NCBI GenBank assembly: GCA_023715185.1
Contig: JAMCAN010000003.1
Span: 186,001-250,000, forward strand
Length of the DNA: 64,000 nucleotides
Source of the DNA: Planococcus sp. MER TA 32b
GTDB taxonomy: Bacteria > Bacillota > Bacilli > Bacillales_A > Planococcaceae
Reading direction: 5' to 3'
This document shows positions 49,988 through 58,009 of this stretch, piece after piece. Positions within the stretch are counted from its first letter, which is position 1. Each line of letters starts with the position of its first letter. A program made the translations under genes and the position numbers. The notes beneath the pieces were generated by a model, which had not been told where the DNA came from, did no database searches, and saw nothing but the letters and a program-made list of their open reading frames with translations.

Positions 49988-52612
49988 GTGAAAACAGTAT
50001 TAAAACTCAAATGGCCGATCCTGATCGGTTTAATCATACTTACAGCCGCTCTTTTCCTGTTGGCGCCGAATTTGACCGAGCAGGCGGAAGAGGCGGGATC
50101 ATTCCAGCTTTCTGAAGATGCTTCATCCCAGCAGGCCGCGGATATTCTGGCGGATGCGGGAGCCGCTGCCCAAACCATTTCAGTTGTCGTTCCGATGGAT
50201 TCGGAATTGGATGACTCAACGCGGGATACGCTGGAGCAGATGGTTGCCGATATCGAAGCGATCGGAGAACCGGTGACGTCTGTATTGAATCCGGTGGAAA
50301 GTGAAGAACTGGAAGAACAATTGATTTCGGAAGATGGAGAAACGATCCTGATTCCAGTCACATTGGATGGTTCCGATGAGGAAGTGAATCAGGTTGCGGA
50401 TAAAATCCGCGAAAATGTCATTCCTTCCGATTTGACTGCTTACATCACGGGTGAAGCCATCATCAATAATGATGTTAATATTAGTGCCCAGGAAGGTTTG
50501 AAACGTACTGAAATCATTACAGTCGTATTGATTTTCGGTTTGTTGCTGGCGGTTTTCCGTTCGATTGTGACACCATTCATACCACTTGCGGCAGTAGGGA
50601 TCTCTTATTTGCTCAGCCAGTCGATCGTGGCGTTTTTCATTGACTGGTTCGGATTCCCGGTTTCAAACTATACACAGATTTTCCTGGTGGCGATCCTGTT
50701 CGGGATTGGAACAGACTACTGTATTCTGCTGCTCAGCCGCTATAAGGAAGAATTATCTTCCGGGCATGCTGTGGAAGATGCAATCGTCAATACGTATAAA
50801 ACTGCGGGACGCACATTGCTGATCAGCGGACTTGCCGTGTTCATCGGTTTCTCTGCCATCGGTTTTGCTGAATTCCCGATCTTTAAATCAGCGGTAGCCG
50901 TCGCAGTCGGGATTTTTGTCCTGCTGATCGTCCTGTTTACCGTCGTGCCATTCTTCATGGCGGTGTTGAAGGAAAAATTATTCTGGCCATCGAAGAAATC
51001 AGCTTCCCATTCCGACAGCAAGATCTGGATCTGGATGAGCAAGCTGTCGATCAACCGGCCTTTATTGTCGATGCTGGTTGTAGCGATCATTACCGTACCG
51101 TTATTGTTTACGTATGATAACGACCTGTCTTTCAACACCGTTGATGAAATCGGCGGGGAATATGAATCGGTGAAAGGCCTTCGCGCAATTGAAGACGGCT
51201 TTGGCAAAGGTGAATCTTTGCCGGTCCAGGTTTTATTCAAATCCGATGATGCTTTGACGAATGAAGATACAATTCCTTATTTCGAACTGGTCAGCCGTGA
51301 AGTTGAAAAGATCGAAGGTGTTGATTCGGTCCGTGCTATCACACGTCCGACAGGAGATGTGATTGAGGAGCTTTATGTTGATGAACAATTGGGCTTGCTT
51401 GCGGACGGATTGACTGAAGCCCGCGATGGTTTGGGCGAAGTCCAGGCAGGTCTTACGGAAATTGAAACCAATCTGGCCAATATTGGCGGCCAGGCTGGCG
51501 GATCGGGTGGACTTGGCGAAGCTGCGGCGGGTCTCGGCCAGTTGAACGACCAGCTCGGCCAAGTTACACAAGGGCTGCAGCAGACTGGCAATATCCAGCA
51601 GACCGTTGGCGCGTTGACACAGATCAGCGGCGGTCTTGCTGAAATCGAGCAGGGCCTTCAAGGCGCAGCCGGACAGACAGGAGAGCTCGGTGCGGGTCTC
51701 GGCCAATTAGCCGAAGGGCTCGCATCCGCCAACGAAGGGCTTTCTGAAATTGAAGGCGGCCTTACGGAAGCGTCCGATATGATGCAGTCGATGAGCGACA
51801 GTGAATCGGTGCGCGCGACCGGGCTGTTCATTCCCGAAGGAACGCTGGACGAAGAAGAGTTCGAACAGGTCTTTGACCGCTATACATTCGCGGATGAAAC
51901 GGGCGTCATGATGGAAGTCGTCCTCGCTGAAGATCCGTATTCACCGGAAGCGATCGATACGATGGCTGAGATTAAAGACACCGTCAATCGCAGCATAGCG
52001 GCGACTCCATTGGAAGAAGCTGACGTTGCGTTCGGCGGAATCGCCAGCATCAACAGCGATTTGCAGGATGTTTCTTCGAGTGACTTCACAAACACAGTCA
52101 TCATCATGCTTGTCAGCTTGTTTATCGTCTTGGCTATCCTGTTCCGTTCATTGATCATGCCTTTATACATGATCGGTTCATTGCTGCTGACGTATTACAC
52201 CTCCATTGCCATTGCGGAGTTGATTTTCGTCAACGGGCTTGGCTTTGACGGCATCAGCTGGGCAGTGCCATTCTTCGGCTTTGTCATGCTGGTGGCTCTT
52301 GGTGTCGATTATTCCATTTTCCTTCTCGACCGTTTCCGTGAAGAATCTTTCAACGGCATTTCGGTTCGTGACGCGATGTACACATCGATGGCGAAAATGG
52401 GGACAGTCATCATCACGGCAGCCATCATCCTCGCCGGCACGTTCGGTGCGATGATGCCTTCGGGTGTATTGAGCCTCGTGCAGATTGCGACAATTGTTGT
52501 TACAGGTCTGTTGCTTTACGGCTTAGTCGTATTGCCGCTGCTGATTCCGGCAATTTCGGTGTCATTCGACCGCGGGGTCTGGTGGCCGTTTGGCAATCGT
52601 AAAAATAAATAA
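49988..52612 (+). CDS. MMPL/RND-family transporter (YdgH-like)
   Basis: This 874-residue export protein has two RND half-repeats. Each half has a large external loop and a block of helices with the MMPL motif: GTDYCILLLSRYKEE near residue 240 and GVDYSIFLLDRFREE near residue 772. The second external loop (about 460-600) holds repeating GLxEIExGL/GQLNxQLGQ units, a long coiled-coil-like stalk as in YhgE/MmpL proteins. The start is GTG 49988. Members export lipids or antimicrobials; the substrate here is unknown. Confidence 0.88.
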   Translation: MKTVLKLKWPILIGLIILTAALFLLAPNLTEQAEEAGSFQLSEDASSQQAADILADAGAAAQTISVVVPMDSELDDSTRDTLEQMVADIEAIGEPVTSVLNPVESEELEEQLISEDGETILIPVTLDGSDEEVNQVADKIRENVIPSDLTAYITGEAIINNDVNISAQEGLKRTEIITVVLIFGLLLAVFRSIVTPFIPLAAVGISYLLSQSIVAFFIDWFGFPVSNYTQIFLVAILFGIGTDYCILLLSRYKEELSSGHAVEDAIVNTYKTAGRTLLISGLAVFIGFSAIGFAEFPIFKSAVAVAVGIFVLLIVLFTVVPFFMAVLKEKLFWPSKKSASHSDSKIWIWMSKLSINRPLLSMLVVAIITVPLLFTYDNDLSFNTVDEIGGEYESVKGLRAIEDGFGKGESLPVQVLFKSDDALTNEDTIPYFELVSREVEKIEGVDSVRAITRPTGDVIEELYVDEQLGLLADGLTEARDGLGEVQAGLTEIETNLANIGGQAGGSGGLGEAAAGLGQLNDQLGQVTQGLQQTGNIQQTVGALTQISGGLAEIEQGLQGAAGQTGELGAGLGQLAEGLASANEGLSEIEGGLTEASDMMQSMSDSESVRATGLFIPEGTLDEEEFEQVFDRYTFADETGVMMEVVLAEDPYSPEAIDTMAEIKDTVNRSIAATPLEEADVAFGGIASINSDLQDVSSSDFTNTVIIMLVSLFIVLAILFRSLIMPLYMIGSLLLTYYTSIAIAELIFVNGLGFDGISWAVPFFGFVMLVALGVDYSIFLLDRFREESFNGISVRDAMYTSMAKMGTVIITAAIILAGTFGAMMPSGVLSLVQIATIVVTGLLLYGLVVLPLLIPAISVSFDRGVWWPFGNRKNK

Positions 52613-52629
52613 AGATAAATAATGATATG

Positions 52630-52671
52630 AAGCTGCAGGGGGCACCTGAAATGGGTGTGTACCAGCAGCTT
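52630..52671 (+). terminator. Intrinsic terminator
   Basis: AAGCTGC pairs with GCAGCTT, with an inner GCACC/GGGTG stem, followed by T5. Confidence 0.75.
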
Positions 52672-52749
52672 TTTTCTGTTAATGAAGGATTTATAGCAGC
52701 CATGCTATAATGGTGGAAGAATGAAAAAATGAAACGGGGTATATGCACT

Positions 52750-53202
52750 ATGCTTACATTTGAGCAAAAACTGGAAATCATTGAATCGTTTCCGGAACTG
52801 GCACGCAAAGACGTGTCGATGAAGCGCGTCAATTTCCATTACGAAGAAAGCCTGTACGACAAGAAAATCGTCGTTTACCATCTGCATCCGAACGGCAACG
52901 GCTTTGTCTATGTCGGCAACTTGCCGCAATACGAAGCGGACAATAAAGGCTTCGTCAATATCCGCGATTTTTCCGAGAAAGAATTGCGCAGCATCCTGGC
53001 TGATGCGCTCGATTATCTATCATTGGAACCGGAACCGCCTTATGACAAGACCTGGACGAACCGTGATAATGAGAAATTGGATCTGGTCTATGAAGAGCCT
53101 TTTTGGAACATCTATACCGGCAAGAACCTGGAAGAGAGCTTCGGCACTTTCAGTGATGCTGAAGACTATTTGATCGACCAAGGTTTCAAAGAGCCGAAAT
53201 AA
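52750..53202 (+). CDS. Conserved hypothetical protein
   Basis: This 150-residue soluble, acidic protein starts MLTFEQKLEIIESFPELARK; ATG 52729 is also possible, but residues before 52750 do not look conserved. Aromatic-rich segments such as NFHYEESLYDKKIVVYHLHP suggest a compact alpha/beta fold. I recognise no functional motif. Its stop overlaps the start of the GNAT gene (TAATG), so the two are co-translated. Confidence 0.7.
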   Translation: MLTFEQKLEIIESFPELARKDVSMKRVNFHYEESLYDKKIVVYHLHPNGNGFVYVGNLPQYEADNKGFVNIRDFSEKELRSILADALDYLSLEPEPPYDKTWTNRDNEKLDLVYEEPFWNIYTGKNLEESFGTFSDAEDYLIDQGFKEPK

Positions 53203-53654
53203 TGGAAATCCGCTTGTTGAATGATGGCGACGGCCTGCCGATGGACTTGCTGCTGGAAGCGGATCCTTCCGAAGAACTTGTCCGGGAATATTGCGGTCGC
53301 GGCCATGTTTACGAAGCGATAGTTGATGATGCAGTTATAGGCGTATATGTTTTATTGCCATTACATGGCGGCGCCGTGGAAATTAAAAATATCGCTGTCG
53401 CTGAAAATGCGAGAGGGAGAGGCTTCGGCAAGAAGCTGATTCTTCATGCGTTGGCTGAAGCGAAAAGATCAGGATTCACCCATGTCGAAATAGGCACCGG
53501 CAACTCGAGTGCCGGCCAGCTCATGCTGTATCAGAAATGCGGTTTTCGCATCGACTCGATTGACCGTGATTTCTTCCGGCGCAATTACCCGGAACCGATT
53601 TTTGAAAACGGCATCGAGTGCCGCGACATGATCCGCCTGGTTTATACTTTTTAA
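53202..53654 (+). CDS. GNAT family N-acetyltransferase
   Basis: This 150-residue acetyltransferase has motif A in IKNIAVAENARGRGFGKKLI (R-G-R-G-F-G binding acetyl-CoA) and motif B in LMLYQKCGFRIDSIDRDFF. It is translationally coupled to the hypothetical protein upstream, which may be its substrate or partner. A terminator follows. Confidence 0.88.
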   Translation: MEIRLLNDGDGLPMDLLLEADPSEELVREYCGRGHVYEAIVDDAVIGVYVLLPLHGGAVEIKNIAVAENARGRGFGKKLILHALAEAKRSGFTHVEIGTGNSSAGQLMLYQKCGFRIDSIDRDFFRRNYPEPIFENGIECRDMIRLVYTF

Positions 53655-53660
53655 TGCGAA

Positions 53661-53680
53661 CTCTTCCTTTCGGGGAAGGG
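53661..53680 (+). terminator. Intrinsic terminator
   Basis: CTCTTCC pairs with GGAAGGG (one G-U), followed by T6. Confidence 0.75.
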
Positions 53681-53702
53681 TTTTTTGTTTAGGGGAAGCA
53701 AG

Positions 53703-53749
53703 GCGATAAATAGGGAATCGCCGATAAACCTCAGAAAATCGCTGATAAA
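53703..53749 (+). repeat. Short direct repeats
   Basis: CGATAAAT, CGCCGATAAA and CGCTGATAAA occur at about 21-bp spacing (53703, 53719 and 53740). They have no coding potential and differ from the A and B families. Confidence 0.5.
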
Positions 53750-53789
53750 AATCATGATTTTCCCTCAAAAGCATTTGAAAGAAAATAAA

Positions 53790-53850
53790 ATTACTTTAAA
53801 ACGTAATATTTATTGCATTTAAAAGTAATTTATTTTACTATATAAAGTAA
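53790..53850 (+). promoter_or_regulatory. Promoter and operator array of the HTH-F1beta gene
   Basis: Promoter TTGCAT (53813-53818)-N17-TACTAT (53836-53841). Half-sites ATTACTTT (53790-53797) and AAAGTAAT (53822-53829) form one spaced inverted pair. TTACTATATAAAGTAA (53835-53850) is a near-palindrome over the -10. The recurring TTACTTT/AAAGTAA word suggests autoregulation by the adjacent HTH protein. Confidence 0.65.
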
Positions 53851-53864
53851 GAAGGAGGGATTGG

Positions 53865-54896
53865 ATGGAAGAAATCAGATTAAATGTCAGTTTACTCAGA
53901 AAGCGTGTCCCCAATTTGACCACTGCGGCCAAAAACGCGGGAATGCGCCCGGCTACTGTTTCAAATCTATGCACCGGCAAAATTGATTTAGGGAAAGCGG
54001 AAGTGAAAACGTTGGTAGGGTTGGCGGAATTGGCTAATTGCAAAATCGACGACCTGATCATTCGGGGGGAGAAGAGGAAAATGATTGAAACGAAGATTAA
54101 AGCATTGGATTTTTTTGCGCCATTGGTAAAAGGCGGGACGACAGGGCTTGTAGCTCGTCCGGGCATGGGGCAGGTAGTGATACTGGCAGAATTGCTGCAT
54201 CGCTTTAAAGAAACAGAGCTAAAAACGGTTTTTCTGGCGCCAACAGATGAGCATCCTGAACTTGAAGGGACGATTGAACTGGCGGATCAAATCACCCGCG
54301 GACTTGAAGATACACTTGAAGCAATCCGCCGATTCGGGGAGCAGGCCGTATTGGTTACCGACAAAGAGCATGTAGATTCCGGATTGTTATTTGAGCTGCA
54401 GGAGGCATGGGGCAATCAGGACAGTACCACTACTCTGCTGGTCGACCTTTCAGGCAAAGTATCAGACGATGATTTCCCATTCGGTCCTCTTGAAACAGTG
54501 TGGCAATTGGATGCTGATTTGGCTGCGCGCCATCAATATCCAGCGCTCAGCCCGTTATATTCAGCTTCATCAATTCTTGATGAGAGAGACGCGGATGAAC
54601 AGCATTTCCAACTCCGTCAACGTGCACGTAATTTACTCCGGCGCTACCGTGAGCTGCGGTCGATTGTGCAGTCGCAAGGCGAAGGACGCCTGCCGTCCGC
54701 AGAAGTGGAGACTTATCGCAGAGGGGAAAGGCTGGAAGCCTATTTTACCCAGCCGTTTTATGTAGCAGAAGAATTCACAGGGCAAGCAGGGAAAACAGTG
54801 CCGCTTGAACAGACACTGTCAGATGTTGCAGCCATAATGGATGGCCGGACAGATGAACAGGATGTAGCGCAGCTTCAATTTATAGGATCGTTGTAA
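53865..54896 (+). CDS. XRE-like HTH fused to degenerate F1-ATPase beta-like domain
   Basis: In this 343-residue protein, residues 1-66 form a Cro/XRE-type HTH (LTTAAKNAGMRPATVSNLCTG). Residues about 75-343 align by eye with the ATP synthase beta/alpha catalytic domain: IKALDFFAPLVKGG for IKVVDLLAPYAKGG, YPALSPLYSASSIL for YPAVDPLxSTSRxL, RRYRELRSIV for QRYKELQDII, and FTQPFYVAEEFTGQAGKTVPL for FLSQPFFVAEVFTGxPGKYVxL (in part). The P-loop is ruined (ARPGMGQVV, Lys and Thr lost), GERTREG and DELSEED are missing. It is probably a regulator using a dead F1-like fold for oligomerisation or ligand binding. Confidence 0.82.
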   Translation: MEEIRLNVSLLRKRVPNLTTAAKNAGMRPATVSNLCTGKIDLGKAEVKTLVGLAELANCKIDDLIIRGEKRKMIETKIKALDFFAPLVKGGTTGLVARPGMGQVVILAELLHRFKETELKTVFLAPTDEHPELEGTIELADQITRGLEDTLEAIRRFGEQAVLVTDKEHVDSGLLFELQEAWGNQDSTTTLLVDLSGKVSDDDFPFGPLETVWQLDADLAARHQYPALSPLYSASSILDERDADEQHFQLRQRARNLLRRYRELRSIVQSQGEGRLPSAEVETYRRGERLEAYFTQPFYVAEEFTGQAGKTVPLEQTLSDVAAIMDGRTDEQDVAQLQFIGSL

Positions 54897-54916
54897 AGGA
54901 GCCCAGGCGCTCCTTT
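54895..54916 (+). terminator. Intrinsic terminator
   Basis: AAAGGAGC pairs with GCTCCTTT around CCAGGC, followed by T4 more. Confidence 0.85.
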
Positions 54917-54991
54917 TTTTCATGCAAAAAAAATCAGAAAAAGAGGAAAAAAACAGTAAATTTCGGTATGCTTGAAACAAGGAGTGATGAC

Positions 54992-56635
54992 ATGTTCAAG
55001 AAAGTGACTTTATATACAGATAAGCTTGATGAAGTAAAAGGCTTTTATGAATACCAACTGGGTTTCCGGATTGTTGAAGAAGACGAATCCAGCTTTATGC
55101 TGGCAATCGGTGAATCCCAGCTTATCTTCCGCGAATCCGACCGCCCGGCGTTTTATCATTTTGCCTTCAATATACCCGGTAACCAGTTCACTCTTGCCAA
55201 AGGCTGGGCAAGTTCGCGCGTGGAATTGAACCGCCAGGAAGGGATGGATGAAATCTATTACGCCAATTTTGATGCGGATGCATTTTATTTTGAAGATCCT
55301 GCCGGAAATATCGTCGAATTTCTCGGGCGCCGGAATACCGACAGAATGGGGAACTTCACGGTGGATTCATTGCTGAATATCAGTGAAGTCAGCATTACGA
55401 CAACGCATGTAGCGGAAGTCGGCAAGCAGATTGAAGATATGGAAATTCCGGTCCGCGGCAATAAAGGCATAGATCCCGGCTCGTTGAATTTTCTTGGGCA
55501 GGGAGCGGCGTTTATCCTTCTTGTTGCCCCGAAAAGAACCTGGTATTTCTCGAAGAGGAAGAGTGAGGTCCATCCAGTGTCGATTGAATTGACGGATGGC
55601 CGCCAAATCGATATTGATGAAGAAGGGCGCTTCGGTACAGCGGTCCCGGAAAATCCGTTGTCAGACGGTCTTGAGGAAGTGGAGTTTTCAGGTGTCGCCA
55701 TGCTGAAAACAGATGAAGAATGGGCGATAGCCAAAGGGATGGCGGACCGGGCAAATGATCGGCCGAACGCAGTGAATACCCGTTTCGGCATTGCTTCCGG
55801 CTGCAAAATATTCACCGCTGTGGCAATAGCGCAGCTGGTCGAGGAAGGGAAATTGTCATTTGATGATGTCCTCTCCGAACTGCTGCCAGATGAATTCCCG
55901 AATTTCCCTGTGACGATCCATCAATTGCTGACGCATACGTCAGGGATTCCAGATTATTTCGATGAGTCCGTCATGGATGATTTTGAAGAACTGTGGCAGG
56001 AGCTGCCGATGTATCGGATGAAGAGCACGAGAGACTTTCTTCCCCTATTCAAGGATAAGCCGATGAAGTTCGAACCCGGCGAAAACTTCGAGTACAATAA
56101 TGCGGGCTTTATTGCGCTCGGCGCGGTGGTTGAGAAGCTGATCGGCAAAGATTTCACCGATGTGATAGAAGAGCGCGTTTTTCAGCGCGCTGGCATGGAC
56201 AGATCGGGTTATTTCCGATTGGACAGTTTGCCGGCAGAAACGGCAACCGGTTATATAGATGAAGGAACGGCTTGGCGCACCAACCAATACGCTATTCCGA
56301 TCAAGGGCGGCGCTGACGGCGGCGCTTATACAACGGCCGCGGACATGGCTGTTTTTTGGGAGCGGCTAATGAATTTCAGCCTGCTTTCTGAAGAAGGGAC
56401 ACGCAATTTGCTGAAAGTGCATGCTTCGGATGAGGATGGCCATTACGGCTATGGAGTATGGATAAAAAAAGAGGAAGATGAAATCCTTAAATATCATGTG
56501 ATGGGCTATGACCCGGGTGTTAGTTTCCATTCTGGATTTTATCCTTCCAACGGCAGCACATTAACGGTATTATCGAATAAAAGCGAGGGTGCCTATGATG
56601 TGGTCCGGTTGATCGAACAGGAAAAAATGAACTGA
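54992..56635 (+). CDS. VOC (glyoxalase-fold) domain fused to serine beta-lactamase-like domain
   Basis: The first ~215 of 547 residues are a VOC-type module (MFKKVTLYTDKLDEVKGFYE ... YFEDPAGNIVEFLGR). The rest is a class C-like beta-lactamase/penicillin-binding fold with SGCK (Ser269-Lys272), YNN (368-370) and FHSGF near the end for the third motif. HQLLTHTSGIPDYF and FEPGENFEYNNAGF are family hallmarks. The lactamase part lacks its usual leader and signal, so the enzyme is cytoplasmic. The AAGGAG site favours ATG 54992. Function unknown; possibly an esterase or transpeptidase-like hydrolase with a VOC sensor. Confidence 0.85.
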   Translation: MFKKVTLYTDKLDEVKGFYEYQLGFRIVEEDESSFMLAIGESQLIFRESDRPAFYHFAFNIPGNQFTLAKGWASSRVELNRQEGMDEIYYANFDADAFYFEDPAGNIVEFLGRRNTDRMGNFTVDSLLNISEVSITTTHVAEVGKQIEDMEIPVRGNKGIDPGSLNFLGQGAAFILLVAPKRTWYFSKRKSEVHPVSIELTDGRQIDIDEEGRFGTAVPENPLSDGLEEVEFSGVAMLKTDEEWAIAKGMADRANDRPNAVNTRFGIASGCKIFTAVAIAQLVEEGKLSFDDVLSELLPDEFPNFPVTIHQLLTHTSGIPDYFDESVMDDFEELWQELPMYRMKSTRDFLPLFKDKPMKFEPGENFEYNNAGFIALGAVVEKLIGKDFTDVIEERVFQRAGMDRSGYFRLDSLPAETATGYIDEGTAWRTNQYAIPIKGGADGGAYTTAADMAVFWERLMNFSLLSEEGTRNLLKVHASDEDGHYGYGVWIKKEEDEILKYHVMGYDPGVSFHSGFYPSNGSTLTVLSNKSEGAYDVVRLIEQEKMN

Positions 56636-56658
56636 CAATCGTAAAGGAGTAGAAGTCC

Positions 56659-56757
56659 ATGAGCGGTAAAAAACTGGCATTATCCATCATATTCGGAACT
56701 ATAGGTGTAGCCGTATTGATTTTTGTGGTTTTCCAATTATATTTCATGCTGAATTGA
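56659..56757 (+). CDS. Small single-pass membrane peptide (32 aa)
   Basis: MSGKKLALSIIFGTIGVAVL... is a 32-codon ORF consisting of a short basic head and one hydrophobic helix. AAAGGAG lies 9 nt before the ATG. It sits 23 bp after the VOC-lactamase gene and directly before a long-stem terminator, so it closes that transcript. It could be a membrane partner; no family recognised. Confidence 0.6.
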   Translation: MSGKKLALSIIFGTIGVAVLIFVVFQLYFMLN

Positions 56758-56760
56758 TAA

Positions 56761-56803
56761 AAAACAAGAGGTGATCCGCGTAAAACGGATCACCTCTTGT
56801 TTT
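56761..56803. terminator. Intrinsic terminator
   Basis: AAAACAAGAGGTGATCCG pairs with CGGATCACCTCTTGTTTT, an 18-bp perfect stem. Confidence 0.9.
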
Positions 56804-56901
56804 ATCAGGCATATTAATGTTTTTCTGAAAATATAATTTAGCTCTATGATCAGTAAAATAAAAATCTGCCTTAAAAACTTTTTTTGGAAATAAAACAAAA
56901 A

Positions 56902-56929
56902 AATGGATTCTTCCGAAGAAGAATCCATT
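56902..56929 (-). terminator. Intrinsic terminator of cold-shock gene
   Basis: AATGGATTCTTC and GAAGAATCCATT pair around CGAA; the upstream A-run gives the minus-strand T-tract. Confidence 0.88.
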
Positions 56930-56941
56930 AATATATTTAGA

Positions 56942-57142
56942 TTAAGCTTTTTGTACGTTAGTAGCTTGAAGACCGCGTTGGCCTTGCTCGATATCAAACG
57001 TTACTTCTTGGCCTTCGTCAAGAGACTTGAAGCCTTCGCTTTGGATAGCTGAGAAGTGTACAAATACGTCGTCTCCGCCTTCGCGTTCGATGAAGCCGAA
57101 TCCTTTTTCTGAGTTAAACCATTTTACTTTACCTTGTTCCAT
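56942..57142 (-). CDS. Cold-shock protein (Csp family)
   Basis: This 66-residue single OB-fold RNA chaperone has RNP1 KGFGFIE and RNP2 VFVHFSAI, length and order typical of CspA/B/D. It melts mRNA structure during growth at low temperature. ATG 57142 follows GAGGAGG; the longer frame upstream is 5' UTR. A perfect 16-bp palindrome, GTATGCATATGCATAC, stands immediately upstream of the ribosome site, within a long untranslated leader. Codon use is that of a strongly expressed gene. Confidence 0.94.
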   Translation of the reverse strand: MEQGKVKWFNSEKGFGFIEREGGDDVFVHFSAIQSEGFKSLDEGQEVTFDIEQGQRGLQATNVQKA

Positions 57143-57157
57143 GTGTGTTTCCTCCTC

Positions 57158-57173
57158 GTATGCATATGCATAC
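57158..57173 (-). promoter_or_regulatory. Palindrome next to csp ribosome site
   Basis: GTATGCATATGCATAC is perfectly self-complementary and lies just 5' of GAGGAGG on the minus strand. As RNA it can form a short stem near the ribosome site, a plausible temperature-responsive element. Confidence 0.45.
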
Positions 57174-57370
57174 ATTGTATTACTATCCTTGCTCAAATCT
57201 TGCAGATGAACATCTGACACTTTTTAAAAGTTATCCGAACAAAAATAATTCTTCCTTAGAATAACACGGCTATATTAAAAATGCAAGCTTTATGTAAAAA
57301 TTGGGCCTCTAGCTTAAAATTCTATATTTAATTATACTGATAGAACGATTAGTGACAAAGGGGTGGAAAG

Positions 57371-57880
57371 ATGAAGAAGATCATTGTGTGCGGGGTTTCA
57401 GCAGGCGCAGGAAAATCGACATTCGCCAGAAAGCTTGGAGAAAAAATCGGAATGCCTGTGCATCATCTGGATTCTTATTATTGGAAAGCGGGATGGGTGG
57501 AAAGGGAAAAGGAGGAATTCAGGGACAAGCAGCGACAGCTTGTTAAAGAAGACGCTTGGATCATAGAAGGAAACTATGGCAGTTCCATGGAAATCAGGCT
57601 TGCGGAAGCGGATACCTTCATTTATTTGGAGCTGCCCCTGAGAGTCTGTCTTTACAGGGCGCTGAAACGATGGGTGCTGAATTACGGGAAGACCCGTCCG
57701 GATATGGCTGAAGGCTGCCCTGAAAAGATGGATAAGGAATTTTTGAAATTCATCGTCACAACCTATGCGGACAGAAAGATTGAGATGCGGCAACGGGCAA
57801 AAGATTTTGTTGGCCGCGGCCCTGACCGCAAGTCGATCATTTTGCGGACACAAAAGCAGATAGACGGCTTTTTGAAATGA
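57371..57880 (+). CDS. FlaR-like P-loop kinase (topology modulation family)
   Basis: This 169-residue adenylate-kinase-like NTPase has Walker A GVSAGAGKST (8-17), then HHLDSYYWKAGW and WIIEGNYGSSMEIRLAEADTFIYLELPLRVCLYRALKR, the typical order of FlaR/topology modulation proteins (quoted here by its ends only in meaning). AAAGGGGTGG precedes the ATG. The real substrate is unknown. It is monocistronic in appearance. Confidence 0.8.
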   Translation: MKKIIVCGVSAGAGKSTFARKLGEKIGMPVHHLDSYYWKAGWVEREKEEFRDKQRQLVKEDAWIIEGNYGSSMEIRLAEADTFIYLELPLRVCLYRALKRWVLNYGKTRPDMAEGCPEKMDKEFLKFIVTTYADRKIEMRQRAKDFVGRGPDRKSIILRTQKQIDGFLK

Positions 57881-57946
57881 AACAAAGTTTTATAAAGCAG
57901 CATATCAAAATATTATCTTATTTGCGGTAAAATTTAAAATACTCGC

Positions 57947-57974
57947 TTACACAGGAAAAAATAAATGGTATCAT
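57947..57974 (+). promoter_or_regulatory. Probable sigma-A promoter
   Basis: TTACAC and TATCAT separated by 16 bp, 36 bp before the acetyltransferase-like gene. Confidence 0.45.
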
Positions 57975-58009
57975 GAAAGTACAAATCTGAACGGTTGGGG
58001 GAAGCGGAG

